Source of the DNA: Bacteroidota bacterium
GTDB lineage: Bacteria > Bacteroidota > Bacteroidia > B-17B0 > Aurantibacillaceae
Direction of reading: 5' to 3'
Assembly (NCBI GenBank): GCA_021323535.1
Contig: JAJONO010000009.1
Span: 1 to 64,000, forward strand
DNA: 64,000 nucleotides
The notes under the pieces are model-generated. The model had not been told where the DNA came from and did no database searches. It saw only the letters and a list, made by a program, of their open reading frames with translations. The position numbers and the translations under genes are program-made. Positions 19,784-28,479 of this stretch are shown piece after piece (the first letter of the stretch is position 1; every line of letters starts with the position of its first letter).

Positions 19784-20215
19784 CTATTGAATTACGGAGA
19801 AATCTGAAGTTTGATTACTCTGATTATCTTCTGTGGATACTTTATAAGTATATGGTTTGAGAGAAGTAGCCTGTCCACTGGAAATAAAAATAACCCCATT
19901 GTTATTCTCAAATAATTTATTTCCTTGCCCATTTGTTATAACAGAAGAATTTAGATTGTAGTTAACCTGATAAACAATAGTGTTTGTATTATCGAAAACC
20001 TTAAAATAAATCTTGGATACACCATTTGTTGTAACCAATGTTACGGTTGCCTCAGGAATGGCCTGAATGTTGGCAATAGATGTATTAGTTTGTATAGAGC
20101 TATCATATCTATACTTCACCTTAACCGAAGCCACAGTCGGATGATTGCTTTGGGCGAAACTCGCCGTAGCTACAAATAGCGCCATAAGGGCCAGGACCAG
20201 TTTTAATGTTTTCAT
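19784..20215 (-). CDS. Small secreted protein, first gene of the RHS operon
   Basis: A 143-residue protein with a textbook signal peptide (MKTLKLVLALMALFVATASFAQ). The mature part of about 120 residues is rich in Thr, Ser, Asn and Val in a beta-strand pattern, with no Cys and no catalytic motif. It is the promoter-proximal gene of the seven-gene minus-strand operon and only 7 bases precede the next start. Function unknown; a soluble or surface component of the same system is the simplest reading. Confidence 0.75.
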   Translation of the reverse strand: MKTLKLVLALMALFVATASFAQSNHPTVASVKVKYRYDSSIQTNTSIANIQAIPEATVTLVTTNGVSKIYFKVFDNTNTIVYQVNYNLNSSVITNGQGNKLFENNNGVIFISSGQATSLKPYTYKVSTEDNQSNQTSDFSVIQ

Positions 20216-20250
20216 AGGGATGCAATTTTTTGGTTCGCGTTTACAATTAT

Positions 20251-20276
20251 ATCACATATAACGTACGAAATGTGAT
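20251..20276. promoter_or_regulatory. Operator-like inverted repeat before the RHS operon
   Basis: The arms ATCACAT and ATGTGAT are perfect complements separated by 12 bases, centred about 48 bases upstream of the ATG at 20215. On the minus strand the right side runs into TATAATTG, which resembles the Bacteroidota -7 element TAnnTTTG. The repeat would therefore overlap the core promoter of the operon, as an operator would. Binding protein unknown. Confidence 0.4.
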
Positions 20277-20780
20277 TAAGGTTAGACGCTGTTGATAATT
20301 CAGTTTCAACAATTCATGACTGTTTAAAACAAAAACCGGAAATGGTTTCGGCAGAAAGGAAATTGTCAGAGGGTTGAAAAGAGGATGTCAAAAAGCACGA
20401 CATCTTACTTGAAATCAAGCGATAAGATCGTTCGGTGATTTTTTCTAAAACGATTATAGTAGAAATAAATCGCGCGCGCGAATACAAAATATTTTTTGCA
20501 TTGTCATCAGTAAATCTACGTAGTGAATAACTATTTTATTTTTTTAGCTAAAATTTTTAGTGTTTATAAGTCGCATTTTTGTTTCATTCAATGGAAAAAA
20601 TTCATCCAAAAAATCCTGACTTTCGTCTAAGTTCGCAAAATCGTAACATTCTTTTTACATGAGCTATGATTAACGCTCTCAATAGCTATGCTTATTTTCA
20701 TAAGATGGAATTTACAAGTGAGTCCATAAGCTGCCACACATTTCACAAATTGATTCTTGTGCTTCGTTCAGAATTGGTTA
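20277..20780. other. Intergenic region without a recognised gene
   Basis: About 500 bases between the RHS operon promoter and the repeat array. It holds one small hairpin (GATGTC at 20384-20389 with GACATC at 20399-20404) and an alternating CG run at 20471-20480. No convincing coding sequence on either strand. Confidence 0.5.
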
Positions 20781-21300
20781 ACGCGAATGTTCACGAATCT
20801 GGATGGAAAAGAAAAGGCACAGATTTCACAGATTCACACAAATTGATTTTCTACGAACTCTCTCCCTTTGCGAACTCTGTGCCGGCGCTGAAGCTATGGC
20901 GCAAGCGTCGCGAGAACCTAACACGAATTTTCACGAATCTGGACGCAAAAGAAAAAGACATAGATTTCACAGATTAACACGGATCGAACTGCAAAGAATA
21001 AGACACGGATTTATCTTCTGCTAACTCTGCTTCCTTTGCGATCTCTGTGCAAGCGTTGCGAGAACCCAACACGAATTTCACGAATTTTCACGAATCTGGA
21101 CGCAAAAGAAAAAGACACAGATTTCACAGATTAACACGGATCGAACTGCAAAGAAAAGACACAGATTTTCTGCGGGCGGTTTGCGAGAACCCGACACGAA
21201 TTTCACGAATTTTCACGAATCTGGACGCAAAAGAAAAAGACACAGATTTCACAGATTAACACGGATCGAACTGCAAAAGAAAAGATTAACACAGATTGAT
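20781..21300. repeat. Tandem array of four long imperfect repeats
   Basis: Four copies of a unit beginning TCACGAATCTGGA start at 20791, 20931, 21088 and 21213, giving irregular periods of 140, 157 and 125 bases. The first half of each unit is nearly identical between copies (including CACAGATTTCACAGATTAAC and GGATCGAACTGCAAAG), the second half diverges. Short ORFs inside differ between copies only as repeats do, so I do not call genes. The core CACAGATT...ACACGGAT recurs in the array at 47.9-48.2 kb. Confidence 0.9.
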
Positions 21301-21374
21301 CTTCTGCGGACTCTGTTTTCACCGTGATTTCCGCTAGAACAGAGATTATTTTTCTTTCACATAAAAATCATTCT

Positions 21375-23039
21375 TCATGATGTTCTCCAGGAAAGATTTT
21401 TTTGAGTCGTTGGAAGAGTTAACTTTAAAGGTTTCCTTTTCATATTAAACCACGCCAATAATTTTACCTGCGACATGTCGCTTTGTAAAGCATCGCTCAT
21501 CTGTTCTATCCATTCAGCCTTGGTTTGCCCCTGCTCCGTGTTTCCTCTTTCTCTCGACGCCACTTCACAAATTAACAGAGGTTTATCTGGTAATTTTTGT
21601 GTGAGCTGAAAATAATTTTCTATTCCTTCCTTCCGGAACGAGCGCCATAACGATTGCCCCTTTCCCGAACCAGCACCATTGTAAATATCAAGACCAACAT
21701 AATCTACATACTCGCTCCCAGGATAAGCATCCATGATATAGTTCCAGCTTTCCTGAGGTACCGACATGGAGTTAGGACACCACACCCATTTCACATTGGT
21801 AACATTATTCTCCCTGAAAATATTTACTACGTAACGAAAAGCTTTCGCAACAAGATACGGGTCCTTATTATTGTTTACTGTGCACCATGGATACCAATCG
21901 CCATTGAACTCATGAAACATTCTTAACAGAACCGTTCCTTTTACCTGTTTGATCTGGCTGGCCCAGTAACCAAAAAAAGAATCAAAATGCCCCTCGGTAA
22001 TACTATACAAATTTGGCTGAACAACTCCCGGATTAGAATTTACGAAATGATCCTCAAGTGTGACCATGGGTGTATACCCTGCTTCAATGATCTTATTGAT
22101 CCGTTCCACCGACGGATAATGATGATTGTTTCCGCCATTGACCGAAAACGATTGAAAAAAATGAACCACCGATAATTTTTTATCACATTCGTCTTTGAAG
22201 TTATTCTCGAACGCTTTTGCAATGTCGACAAAGTTAGCGGTGTTGCCCTCGCTCGACCACGCTCCTAAATTACATTTGCCTTTTGAAGCAGCGGCGGCAG
22301 CGAATAAGTTTTGTCCCGCCGGTAATTTCCCTTTCGAAAAACAGATGAAGTCAAATGACCAGGTATTTTTTGTTTCGAAGTTTTCCTTGTCAAAGGACAT
22401 GATCACTGTAAACAATTTTCCATTCTTATAACCAATATTAAATGTTCCATCGCCCGGAATGTTATTGTCCTTAAATTTTGTCAACGGAATTGAAACAAGC
22501 TGCCAGCCATTTTTATCTTCGATTTTATAAAGACAAACCCAGGCATCATCGTTTTCTTTTTTGTAAACATGATCTGAATTGTCGTCCTCCTGAATTTCAA
22601 TTTTAATCTCCTGAGAAATTCCTTTTGGCGCAAGTACAAAAAAATTCAGATAGTCGGTTTGCTGATCAAGTTCAACAAACATTCCGATGCCTTTTCCCCA
22701 GCCGCCGTAATCAGGACTAGTACCTGTTGTAAGTTTCAAAGCTCTTTGTCCCGAATACTCTTCTTTATTTTCATAAATACCAGAAACGATCTCAGGTTTA
22801 GCAGCACCGAAAGAAAAAATACCCTGAGATTTTAATTCCGAGTTTCCGTCCGATAACCCTTCGAAATCTTCAACCACGTATTTTAACTGAGCGGAAGAAA
22901 TTAAAAATGAAAAATTAAGAATAAAGAATAAAAAAAATAATTTTCTATTGTCTGAGAATATTGAATGTATTGAGTTTACATTTGAGCCTTTTGCTCCTTC
23001 TTTGCGGTTAAACATACGTGTAATTCCAACCATCACCAT
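21375..23039 (-). CDS. Secreted GH26-type endo-beta-mannanase-like enzyme
   Basis: A 554-residue protein. A hydrophobic signal segment ends near residue 50 (FFILNFSFLISSAQ). Residues about 55-240 form a carbohydrate-binding-like beta domain (YVVEDFEG). Residues about 255-530 are a glycoside hydrolase family 26 barrel, with the acid/base Glu in RMFHEFNGDWYPW and the nucleophile Glu in LLICEVASRE. GH26 enzymes cut beta-1,4-mannan or related polymers. The start is uncertain: ATGs at 23039 and 23033 overlap the upstream stop (ATGGTGATG), and an ATG at 23015 is also in frame. The leader before the hydrophobic segment is unusually long and reads partly like an intergenic repeat (AACCGCAAAGAAGG). 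It is the last gene of a four-gene operon. Confidence 0.85.
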   Translation of the reverse strand: MVMVGITRMFNRKEGAKGSNVNSIHSIFSDNRKLFFLFFILNFSFLISSAQLKYVVEDFEGLSDGNSELKSQGIFSFGAAKPEIVSGIYENKEEYSGQRALKLTTGTSPDYGGWGKGIGMFVELDQQTDYLNFFVLAPKGISQEIKIEIQEDDNSDHVYKKENDDAWVCLYKIEDKNGWQLVSIPLTKFKDNNIPGDGTFNIGYKNGKLFTVIMSFDKENFETKNTWSFDFICFSKGKLPAGQNLFAAAAASKGKCNLGAWSSEGNTANFVDIAKAFENNFKDECDKKLSVVHFFQSFSVNGGNNHHYPSVERINKIIEAGYTPMVTLEDHFVNSNPGVVQPNLYSITEGHFDSFFGYWASQIKQVKGTVLLRMFHEFNGDWYPWCTVNNNKDPYLVAKAFRYVVNIFRENNVTNVKWVWCPNSMSVPQESWNYIMDAYPGSEYVDYVGLDIYNGAGSGKGQSLWRSFRKEGIENYFQLTQKLPDKPLLICEVASRERGNTEQGQTKAEWIEQMSDALQSDMSQVKLLAWFNMKRKPLKLTLPTTQKNLSWRTS

Positions 23040-23971
23040 ATCCAGTTAAGAACAACTTTGAAATTCCCGTCGAGAAAACCATATTTCTCATATACCTGTT
23101 TCTTCCAGGGGAAACGGTTCACGGCCCAGTTACCATACGTTAATGAAAAACGAAAAGATCGCCAGTCGAAATAACCAAAACCGTAAGTGTAATCCGGATC
23201 CCACGGTAATTGCCTGAACATAGGATCAAAATAATAGTACACTGCGCCTTCCACATAAATGTTCCAGAATAAAGTAACGCGTGAGCTTAATCCCGCAACC
23301 GGTTTCCCTTCGTAATGGACAACTTCTTTTTCGTCGCGGTACCTGAAGCCCCACCTTACAAAAGGAGTAAACTTAACACTGGTTGTACTATCGAGACGGA
23401 TCGGCTTAACCATACGTTCCGAAAAATGTGCATTGTAGGAGAGGAACAAATATCCCTCTGAAGCTTTCTGCAGGAACTGATCAAAATTATCGGAGTATTT
23501 ATGATTCACGTAATTTTCATAACCGTAGTTCCACTTGTAAGGTCGCCAGTTATACCTTCCTATCGAATAATTGTAATCCGCAATCCATCGCGCCGCGGCC
23601 CGCTTATTAAAGTCGACATAAAACGTGCTGTTAAAACTGAACTCTTCGAAGAAACGAATGCGCGTAAAGAAACCAAGGGCGCTCCTGTATTCATCACGAA
23701 CTCCGGCTCCATCATCAATTAAAACTCTCTGAACATTGTAAGAAATATTACCGCTGATCCGGTTTCGTCCCAACAAAAATTTATCGTAATGAAACACATC
23801 CCTGAAATCTTTCATGTCCTTAAACTTTTTTACACGGGCTGTACGGTTATAATACAATCCGCGGGGCGCTTCATCCACTACGATCTGCGCCTGGAGTTCA
23901 ACCTGCAATAAATAACAGAAAATTAAAAACAGAAAAATATTCCTTGATGCTGATCGTGTGTTTTTCATCAT
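23033..23971 (-). CDS. Outer-membrane beta-barrel-like protein
   Basis: A 312-residue protein from the ATG at 23971 (another at 23968). The longer frame back to 24037 would run into the TPR gene and lacks a good signal, whereas this start gives a signal peptide ending at LQVELQA. The mature part is rich in Tyr, Trp, Phe and Arg in alternating strands (YNWRPYKWNYGYENYV, FRFSLTYGNWAVNRF) and ends in aromatic VLNWIW, as barrel proteins often do. It begins 20 bases after the TPR gene and overlaps the GH26 gene. A TPR protein next to a separate barrel recalls polysaccharide exporters such as AlgK/AlgE or the two halves of PgaA, but no sequence similarity was recognised. Confidence 0.7.
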   Translation of the reverse strand: MMKNTRSASRNIFLFLIFCYLLQVELQAQIVVDEAPRGLYYNRTARVKKFKDMKDFRDVFHYDKFLLGRNRISGNISYNVQRVLIDDGAGVRDEYRSALGFFTRIRFFEEFSFNSTFYVDFNKRAAARWIADYNYSIGRYNWRPYKWNYGYENYVNHKYSDNFDQFLQKASEGYLFLSYNAHFSERMVKPIRLDSTTSVKFTPFVRWGFRYRDEKEVVHYEGKPVAGLSSRVTLFWNIYVEGAVYYYFDPMFRQLPWDPDYTYGFGYFDWRSFRFSLTYGNWAVNRFPWKKQVYEKYGFLDGNFKVVLNWIW

Positions 23972-23990
23972 GAGTTCTAAAGTGAATGAG

Positions 23991-25157
23991 TTATTTACAA
24001 TGAGTGGACATAAAATAATAAGCTTCATCGCAACCATACCTTACCGCCTTATTAAGGTCTTCACAGGCTCCAAACTTATCGCCTGTTTCATATTTTACAA
24101 GTGCCCTCTGGTAATATGCTTTTTCAAAATCTTTTTTGTATTCAATAGCCATTGTGTAATCTTCAATTTCGCTTTTATAATCTTTGAGTTTGTTTTTGGT
24201 GAGACCTCGTTCATAAAATGCCTGGGAGCAATCTGGTTTTAATTTGATACAGGTTGTATAATCGTCAATGGCCGATTGATAATCCTTCAGATCAAATTTT
24301 AATTTCCCCCTGTTCAGGTAAGCCACATACCCTTTTGGCTGAAGACTGATAGCCTCGCTGTAATCTTCAAAAGCTCCTCTCACATCGTTTAGCCTGCTTT
24401 TGGCGTTTCCTCTCCTGACATAAATTTCGGCATCGGCTTTTATTTTTATAGCCATACTGAAATCACTAAGCGAAGAACGATAATCTTTTATATCGTAATA
24501 GATCAATCCACGGTTAAAATACGCGTCGCCGTTTTCTTTATCGAGTTCAATGGCCTTATTGAAATCCGGAAGGGCATCGTTAGGGCTACCCATAATGGCT
24601 TTTACTATTCCACGACTATTCCACGCTTTTGAATCTTTTGGACGCAAGGCAATTACTTTATTAATATCATCGAGCTCTCCGGCGTAATCTCCTGCCAGTC
24701 CCCGAACAATACTTCTGTTATAATACGCGTCGGCATATTTTGGATTAAGACGGATGGCCGCATTAAAATTAGACATGGCCGACTTTAAATCTTCCAGCGC
24801 GGCCAGAGTAAGTCCACGGTTAAAATAAGCTTCGTAGGATTCTTCCCACGAAAGGTTTTTAAATTTTATGACTTTATTGTAATCAGCGAGAGCACTTTGA
24901 TAATCGAGCAATTTGTTTTTTGCATAGGCACGGTTCAGGTAAGCGAGGGCAAAAGATGAGTCAAGTTGTATGACCTTGGTGAATAATTTGATGGCTTCAT
25001 GATATTCGCCGGCGCTGTTTTTATTAAGCGCTTCCTTATAAACCGAGAGCACAACCGAGTCTTTAGTAGGCGGCCCTATGGCAGAAGCTTTCCCTGAAAA
25101 CCCAAGCAGAAAAACGATAATCCCCGGGATGATCGTTCTTAATAAAATTGTTTTCAT
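23991..25157 (-). CDS. Periplasmic TPR-repeat protein
   Basis: A 388-residue protein with a signal peptide (cleavage near GKASA, residues 22-26) followed by about ten tetratricopeptide repeats of 34 residues (A.AYLNRAYAKNKL, ADAYYNRSIVRGLAGD, EAYFNRGLTLAALEDL and others) that fill the remainder. TPR arrays bind partner proteins. The start is one base after the stop of the receiver gene and the barrel gene follows after 20 bases. In this setting a scaffold linking the outer-membrane barrel to other envelope parts is likely (inference). Confidence 0.9.
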   Translation of the reverse strand: MKTILLRTIIPGIIVFLLGFSGKASAIGPPTKDSVVLSVYKEALNKNSAGEYHEAIKLFTKVIQLDSSFALAYLNRAYAKNKLLDYQSALADYNKVIKFKNLSWEESYEAYFNRGLTLAALEDLKSAMSNFNAAIRLNPKYADAYYNRSIVRGLAGDYAGELDDINKVIALRPKDSKAWNSRGIVKAIMGSPNDALPDFNKAIELDKENGDAYFNRGLIYYDIKDYRSSLSDFSMAIKIKADAEIYVRRGNAKSRLNDVRGAFEDYSEAISLQPKGYVAYLNRGKLKFDLKDYQSAIDDYTTCIKLKPDCSQAFYERGLTKNKLKDYKSEIEDYTMAIEYKKDFEKAYYQRALVKYETGDKFGACEDLNKAVRYGCDEAYYFMSTHCK

Positions 25158-25158
25158 T

Positions 25159-25647
25159 TTAATAATAATATATACCGGCAGTGACCAGTAAAAGAATAAG
25201 TATAAAAAAACATACCGTCGCCAGTCCTCTTATGCCCTTAACGCCTGTTTGCTCTTTATAGACTATTGGTTTTTTGTTAAAAAAACTTTCAAGCTTATCT
25301 TTCACCGCATCTTCCGTGTGATCCTCTTTCATGATAAAATCGTCCATACCGGAAGTAATAACTTCGCTTCCCCGTTTCGAGTTTTTTGGATCCATTAGTA
25401 GAATAACATAGGTGCCCGGACTTTTCCTTTTAATTTCACGGGATATTTTATAGGAGTCTATTCCCGGAAGAGAATCGTCGAGTATAACAATGAAAGGTCT
25501 GGTATCAAGATGACGCATGCATTCCTCTGCAGTTTTAAAATCAGTGAATTGATAATGAATATCCTTCGAAAAAATGTATTCCAGCATTTTCTGAAACAAG
25601 CCTTCGTTCTCAACAACAAATACAGATATAGTGGATTTCTGGATCAT
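25159..25647 (-). CDS. Receiver-domain protein with C-terminal membrane anchor
   Basis: A 162-residue protein. Residues about 8-125 are a response-regulator receiver fold with the phospho-acceptor Asp in FIVILDDSLPG and the conserved Lys in DDFIMKED. The acidic pair is altered (VVENEGLF instead of VDDD) and the Thr/Ser position is Met (LLMDPKN), so phosphorylation may be weakened. Residues about 140-160 form one transmembrane helix ending IYYY, so the receiver should face the cytoplasm as a tail-anchored protein. It has no output domain. A similar architecture is encoded at 40830-41318. It is the first gene of the TPR-barrel-GH26 operon, suggesting control of that system at the membrane. Confidence 0.85.
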   Translation of the reverse strand: MIQKSTISVFVVENEGLFQKMLEYIFSKDIHYQFTDFKTAEECMRHLDTRPFIVILDDSLPGIDSYKISREIKRKSPGTYVILLMDPKNSKRGSEVITSGMDDFIMKEDHTEDAVKDKLESFFNKKPIVYKEQTGVKGIRGLATVCFFILILLLVTAGIYYY

Positions 25648-25945
25648 GAGGTTTCTTTTTTTTCAAAATTAATTTGATGAAAGAGGTTTTATGGCTCAAA
25701 TTCGTTAAGGGCGTAATTTTGATAGCCGTAATGTCTGATTATTTGCCCGCTCTGATTTTCAACCGCAAAGACGCAAGGGAAATACCAAAGAGCGCATTAC
25801 GCTGATAACTTTAAGTTTGAGCGACAGCTCCATTTTAATCATATAGTATAATAGAAATACGCAAAAGGTGCGATTGCGTCCTTTGCGTATTCCTTAGCGT
25901 CTTTGTGCCTGCGCTGAGGATCTGGCGCACGCGGTTGGTTAGATT
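25648..25945. repeat. Intergenic region with an inverted pair of dispersed repeats
   Basis: The sequence AACCGCAAAGACGCAAGG at 25761-25778 recurs inverted near 25892-25908 (CCTTAGCGTCTTTGTGC), enclosing a fragment with a second CCTTTGCGT motif. This resembles a repeat phrase found between genes in many Bacteroidota. No gene was recognised here. The promoter of the receiver gene should lie at the right-hand... minus-strand upstream side, within about 60 bases of 25647. Confidence 0.55.
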
Positions 25946-28435
25946 TTACGAAGGTAAAAACACTTTCAGTTTATCTCTGTCAGCGTGATGATGGTGTTCG
26001 TGTTGAATTTTATGATGCGGATTTTTTTCTATTGATACTGTAAAGTCTTTTCCTTCCCAACATTCAGCATCGTGCCAGTAAAATGTAAATGAAATAGAAT
26101 GTTCATGATCAAGTTCATTCGTTGGAAGATCGGCATAAAAAATTCCGATACCTGAATCGAGGGTTACGGTCTCATTCACAGAGTTCCAGTTGTCCATGGT
26201 CCATCTTACGGTTGCGCAAGCCAGTGCATGTATCCTTATATCTTTTCCTTTCGGAATATATTTGTCTTTGATTCTGAAATTCCAGATGAATGAGGCGGCC
26301 TCTGTTTTTTCAGTGAGATATCTTTTTTCTACCTGCTTCGGCATATCAAATATTTTTTTCGCTTTTAGTGAGCGCGACAGTTTAATATACTCCGCGTGCG
26401 CCCAGGCCAATGGCATTGCCGATCCCGAAGGTTTTCCGAAATAAAGACCAAGTTCAGGAATATCTTCAGAGTCCCATACCTGCTCCGGAAACATTCCGGT
26501 TTCGTTGGCGTAATTTTCCATGGTTTCGAGTAACTTTTGTGCATACTCAAAATTTCCGGCGGCCACTTCATAATGTCCGCGCTCCCCTGTAAGCAAAGGC
26601 CATGGGCGGCCTATACCGGTTCCGTTGAACGGTTTTCCGTCCACTTTCTCTCCGTATCCATCGCGGTTATAACGATACCATACCGGTCCAAGTGTTGGGT
26701 GATCCATTTTTAAGGTAGCATCAATCACTTTAATTGTGTTGAGAATGCGTTCGTCATTGGCGGCACGTAATCCAAATCGCACAAGAGCTAAGGCGTCGGG
26801 ACTAACCATTTCGCTAGCGGGACAAATATTTTCGCCACGTGGACGATTAGAGATTGTTAGTAATCCGTTCTCAGGATGTTCATTATCGAATGTTTCACGT
26901 GAATTGATCCGTACATAATACCCATCCACGCCAACAAATTTTGCAAGATCAGATCCGGTAACATAAGTCCAGCGTTCAATGCAGGAATTCCAGGAATCGG
27001 CAGTCTCTTTCAAAAAGGTGGCAAGCTGTGGCTCGTTATTTATCTCGGCATATTCAGCGGCAATGAGCAGCGCTGAAATTTCAACAGCTAAAGTAAAGGT
27101 AGAGTATCCCGCATTTTCTTCCCAACGGTCCTGGTGAGTAATTGGTCCGTGTGTTACAAGATAACTTGCGGCTTTGCGCATCATTGGCCAGAAATGTTTT
27201 AATTCATTTTCTGGAAGTTCAGATTCGCGATTAACGAGATCGATCAACATGATCGGCAACGCCGTCTGATCCATCTGAATTCCTTTCCAGTAAGGTTCTC
27301 CATCCAGCCACATGTTCTGTACCCAATGTCCGTCTTCCTCTTGTGTTACCATTAAGTAATTCAACACACGTCTCGCGTCTTCCAGCGCTTTCGCCGCGAG
27401 TAAGCCGCCGGCTGTCTGCACCATATCACGGGGCCACACGAGGTGATATCCACCAATATCATTATCGCCTTTATCAAATCCCCATGGAATTGAAAGGCTG
27501 GCGATCAATCCGCCCGGATGACGCTTGGATTCGTGAACACGCAGCATCGTAGCGCTGATCTTAAAGTAATTTTGTGGTGCATTTTTTTTCTCTCCACCAA
27601 TCACGTATAATTTTTTCTGCCACTTCTGCCATTCACTGATGAATTGCGTTTTTGCATTCTCAAAATTTTCGATGATACTGGCACGTGCACGTTGTCCCGC
27701 TTCATAAGGATTTCTTCCAAAGCCCAATGCTACTACAAAACTATTGCTTCCTATTTCTTCGAGATCTATTTCTCCGGTAATAGCAACGTTCCCGTTTTCG
27801 GCACGCTCAAATTCCCAGAGCATTTGCTTGTGAAGCATCAGATCCTGCCAGCCATCGGAGGAACCGACAAAACCGGCCGAACTTTTTTTCCATGGAACAG
27901 AACACGCAAGGGCCAATGAAATATCGCCACGCTGTGCAAATAACATAGGAACGCCTCTGTAATTTCCTACCCACGCTGTATTTCCGGTTCCCGAATTTCC
28001 GAGGTGCGGAGCCAGTAACATGAATAATTTAAAATCTTTTCTTTTTTTATTGGTTGGAAAAAACTGAATGCGCTGCAACAACGTGTCGCGTTGCGGATCC
28101 GAAATAATTTCTTTTTCAATTCTGTAATAATGATTATTGCACGAATTGGTAACATGGTATCCGGGAACATCTTTCGCAATGTGCTTGATATGATGGGAGG
28201 TGTGACGTTTCTCTTCTGAGAAAAAATCTTTTCCATTGGTAACAATTAAACTAAGGTCGCGCGTGCAGGCCTGGTCCACCTGTGGGTAATAGATCTCATT
28301 GAGTATTCCATGGCTGATGGAGTACCACACTTTGCTGCGCGCGTTGTATGAAGTGCCTACCCCGCTTTTCGCGCTTGAGGTCCAACGGGCTTCTATACCC
28401 GGCCAGCCAAAGGCAAATTTTTCTTTTCTGTACAT
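25946..28435 (-). CDS. GH15 glucan 1,4-alpha-glucosidase (glucoamylase/glucodextranase type)
   Basis: An 829-residue protein. Residues about 5-270 match the bacterial GH15 N-terminal beta-sandwich (FGWPGIEARWTSSAKSGVG). Residues about 290-680 form the alpha/alpha barrel with HLVWPRDMVQTAGG, a Glu-bearing segment RWEENAGYSTFTLAVE, and GERGHYEVAAGN with the second candidate catalytic Glu. A C-terminal beta domain follows and ends in a His-rich tail. No signal peptide is visible, so it probably acts in the cytoplasm on alpha-glucans such as glycogen or maltodextrins. It starts 44 bases after the stop of the secreted protein at 28480-29217 and may be co-transcribed with it. Confidence 0.88.
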   Translation of the reverse strand: MYRKEKFAFGWPGIEARWTSSAKSGVGTSYNARSKVWYSISHGILNEIYYPQVDQACTRDLSLIVTNGKDFFSEEKRHTSHHIKHIAKDVPGYHVTNSCNNHYYRIEKEIISDPQRDTLLQRIQFFPTNKKRKDFKLFMLLAPHLGNSGTGNTAWVGNYRGVPMLFAQRGDISLALACSVPWKKSSAGFVGSSDGWQDLMLHKQMLWEFERAENGNVAITGEIDLEEIGSNSFVVALGFGRNPYEAGQRARASIIENFENAKTQFISEWQKWQKKLYVIGGEKKNAPQNYFKISATMLRVHESKRHPGGLIASLSIPWGFDKGDNDIGGYHLVWPRDMVQTAGGLLAAKALEDARRVLNYLMVTQEEDGHWVQNMWLDGEPYWKGIQMDQTALPIMLIDLVNRESELPENELKHFWPMMRKAASYLVTHGPITHQDRWEENAGYSTFTLAVEISALLIAAEYAEINNEPQLATFLKETADSWNSCIERWTYVTGSDLAKFVGVDGYYVRINSRETFDNEHPENGLLTISNRPRGENICPASEMVSPDALALVRFGLRAANDERILNTIKVIDATLKMDHPTLGPVWYRYNRDGYGEKVDGKPFNGTGIGRPWPLLTGERGHYEVAAGNFEYAQKLLETMENYANETGMFPEQVWDSEDIPELGLYFGKPSGSAMPLAWAHAEYIKLSRSLKAKKIFDMPKQVEKRYLTEKTEAASFIWNFRIKDKYIPKGKDIRIHALACATVRWTMDNWNSVNETVTLDSGIGIFYADLPTNELDHEHSISFTFYWHDAECWEGKDFTVSIEKNPHHKIQHEHHHHADRDKLKVFLPS

Positions 28436-28479
28436 ATATAGCTAAGTAAAATATGATCCACAGATCATCATCTGTTAAA

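Noticed and set aside
20781-21300. CRISPR array
   Set aside because: Units are 125-157 bases with gradual divergence, not short constant repeats with unique spacers, and no cas genes are near.
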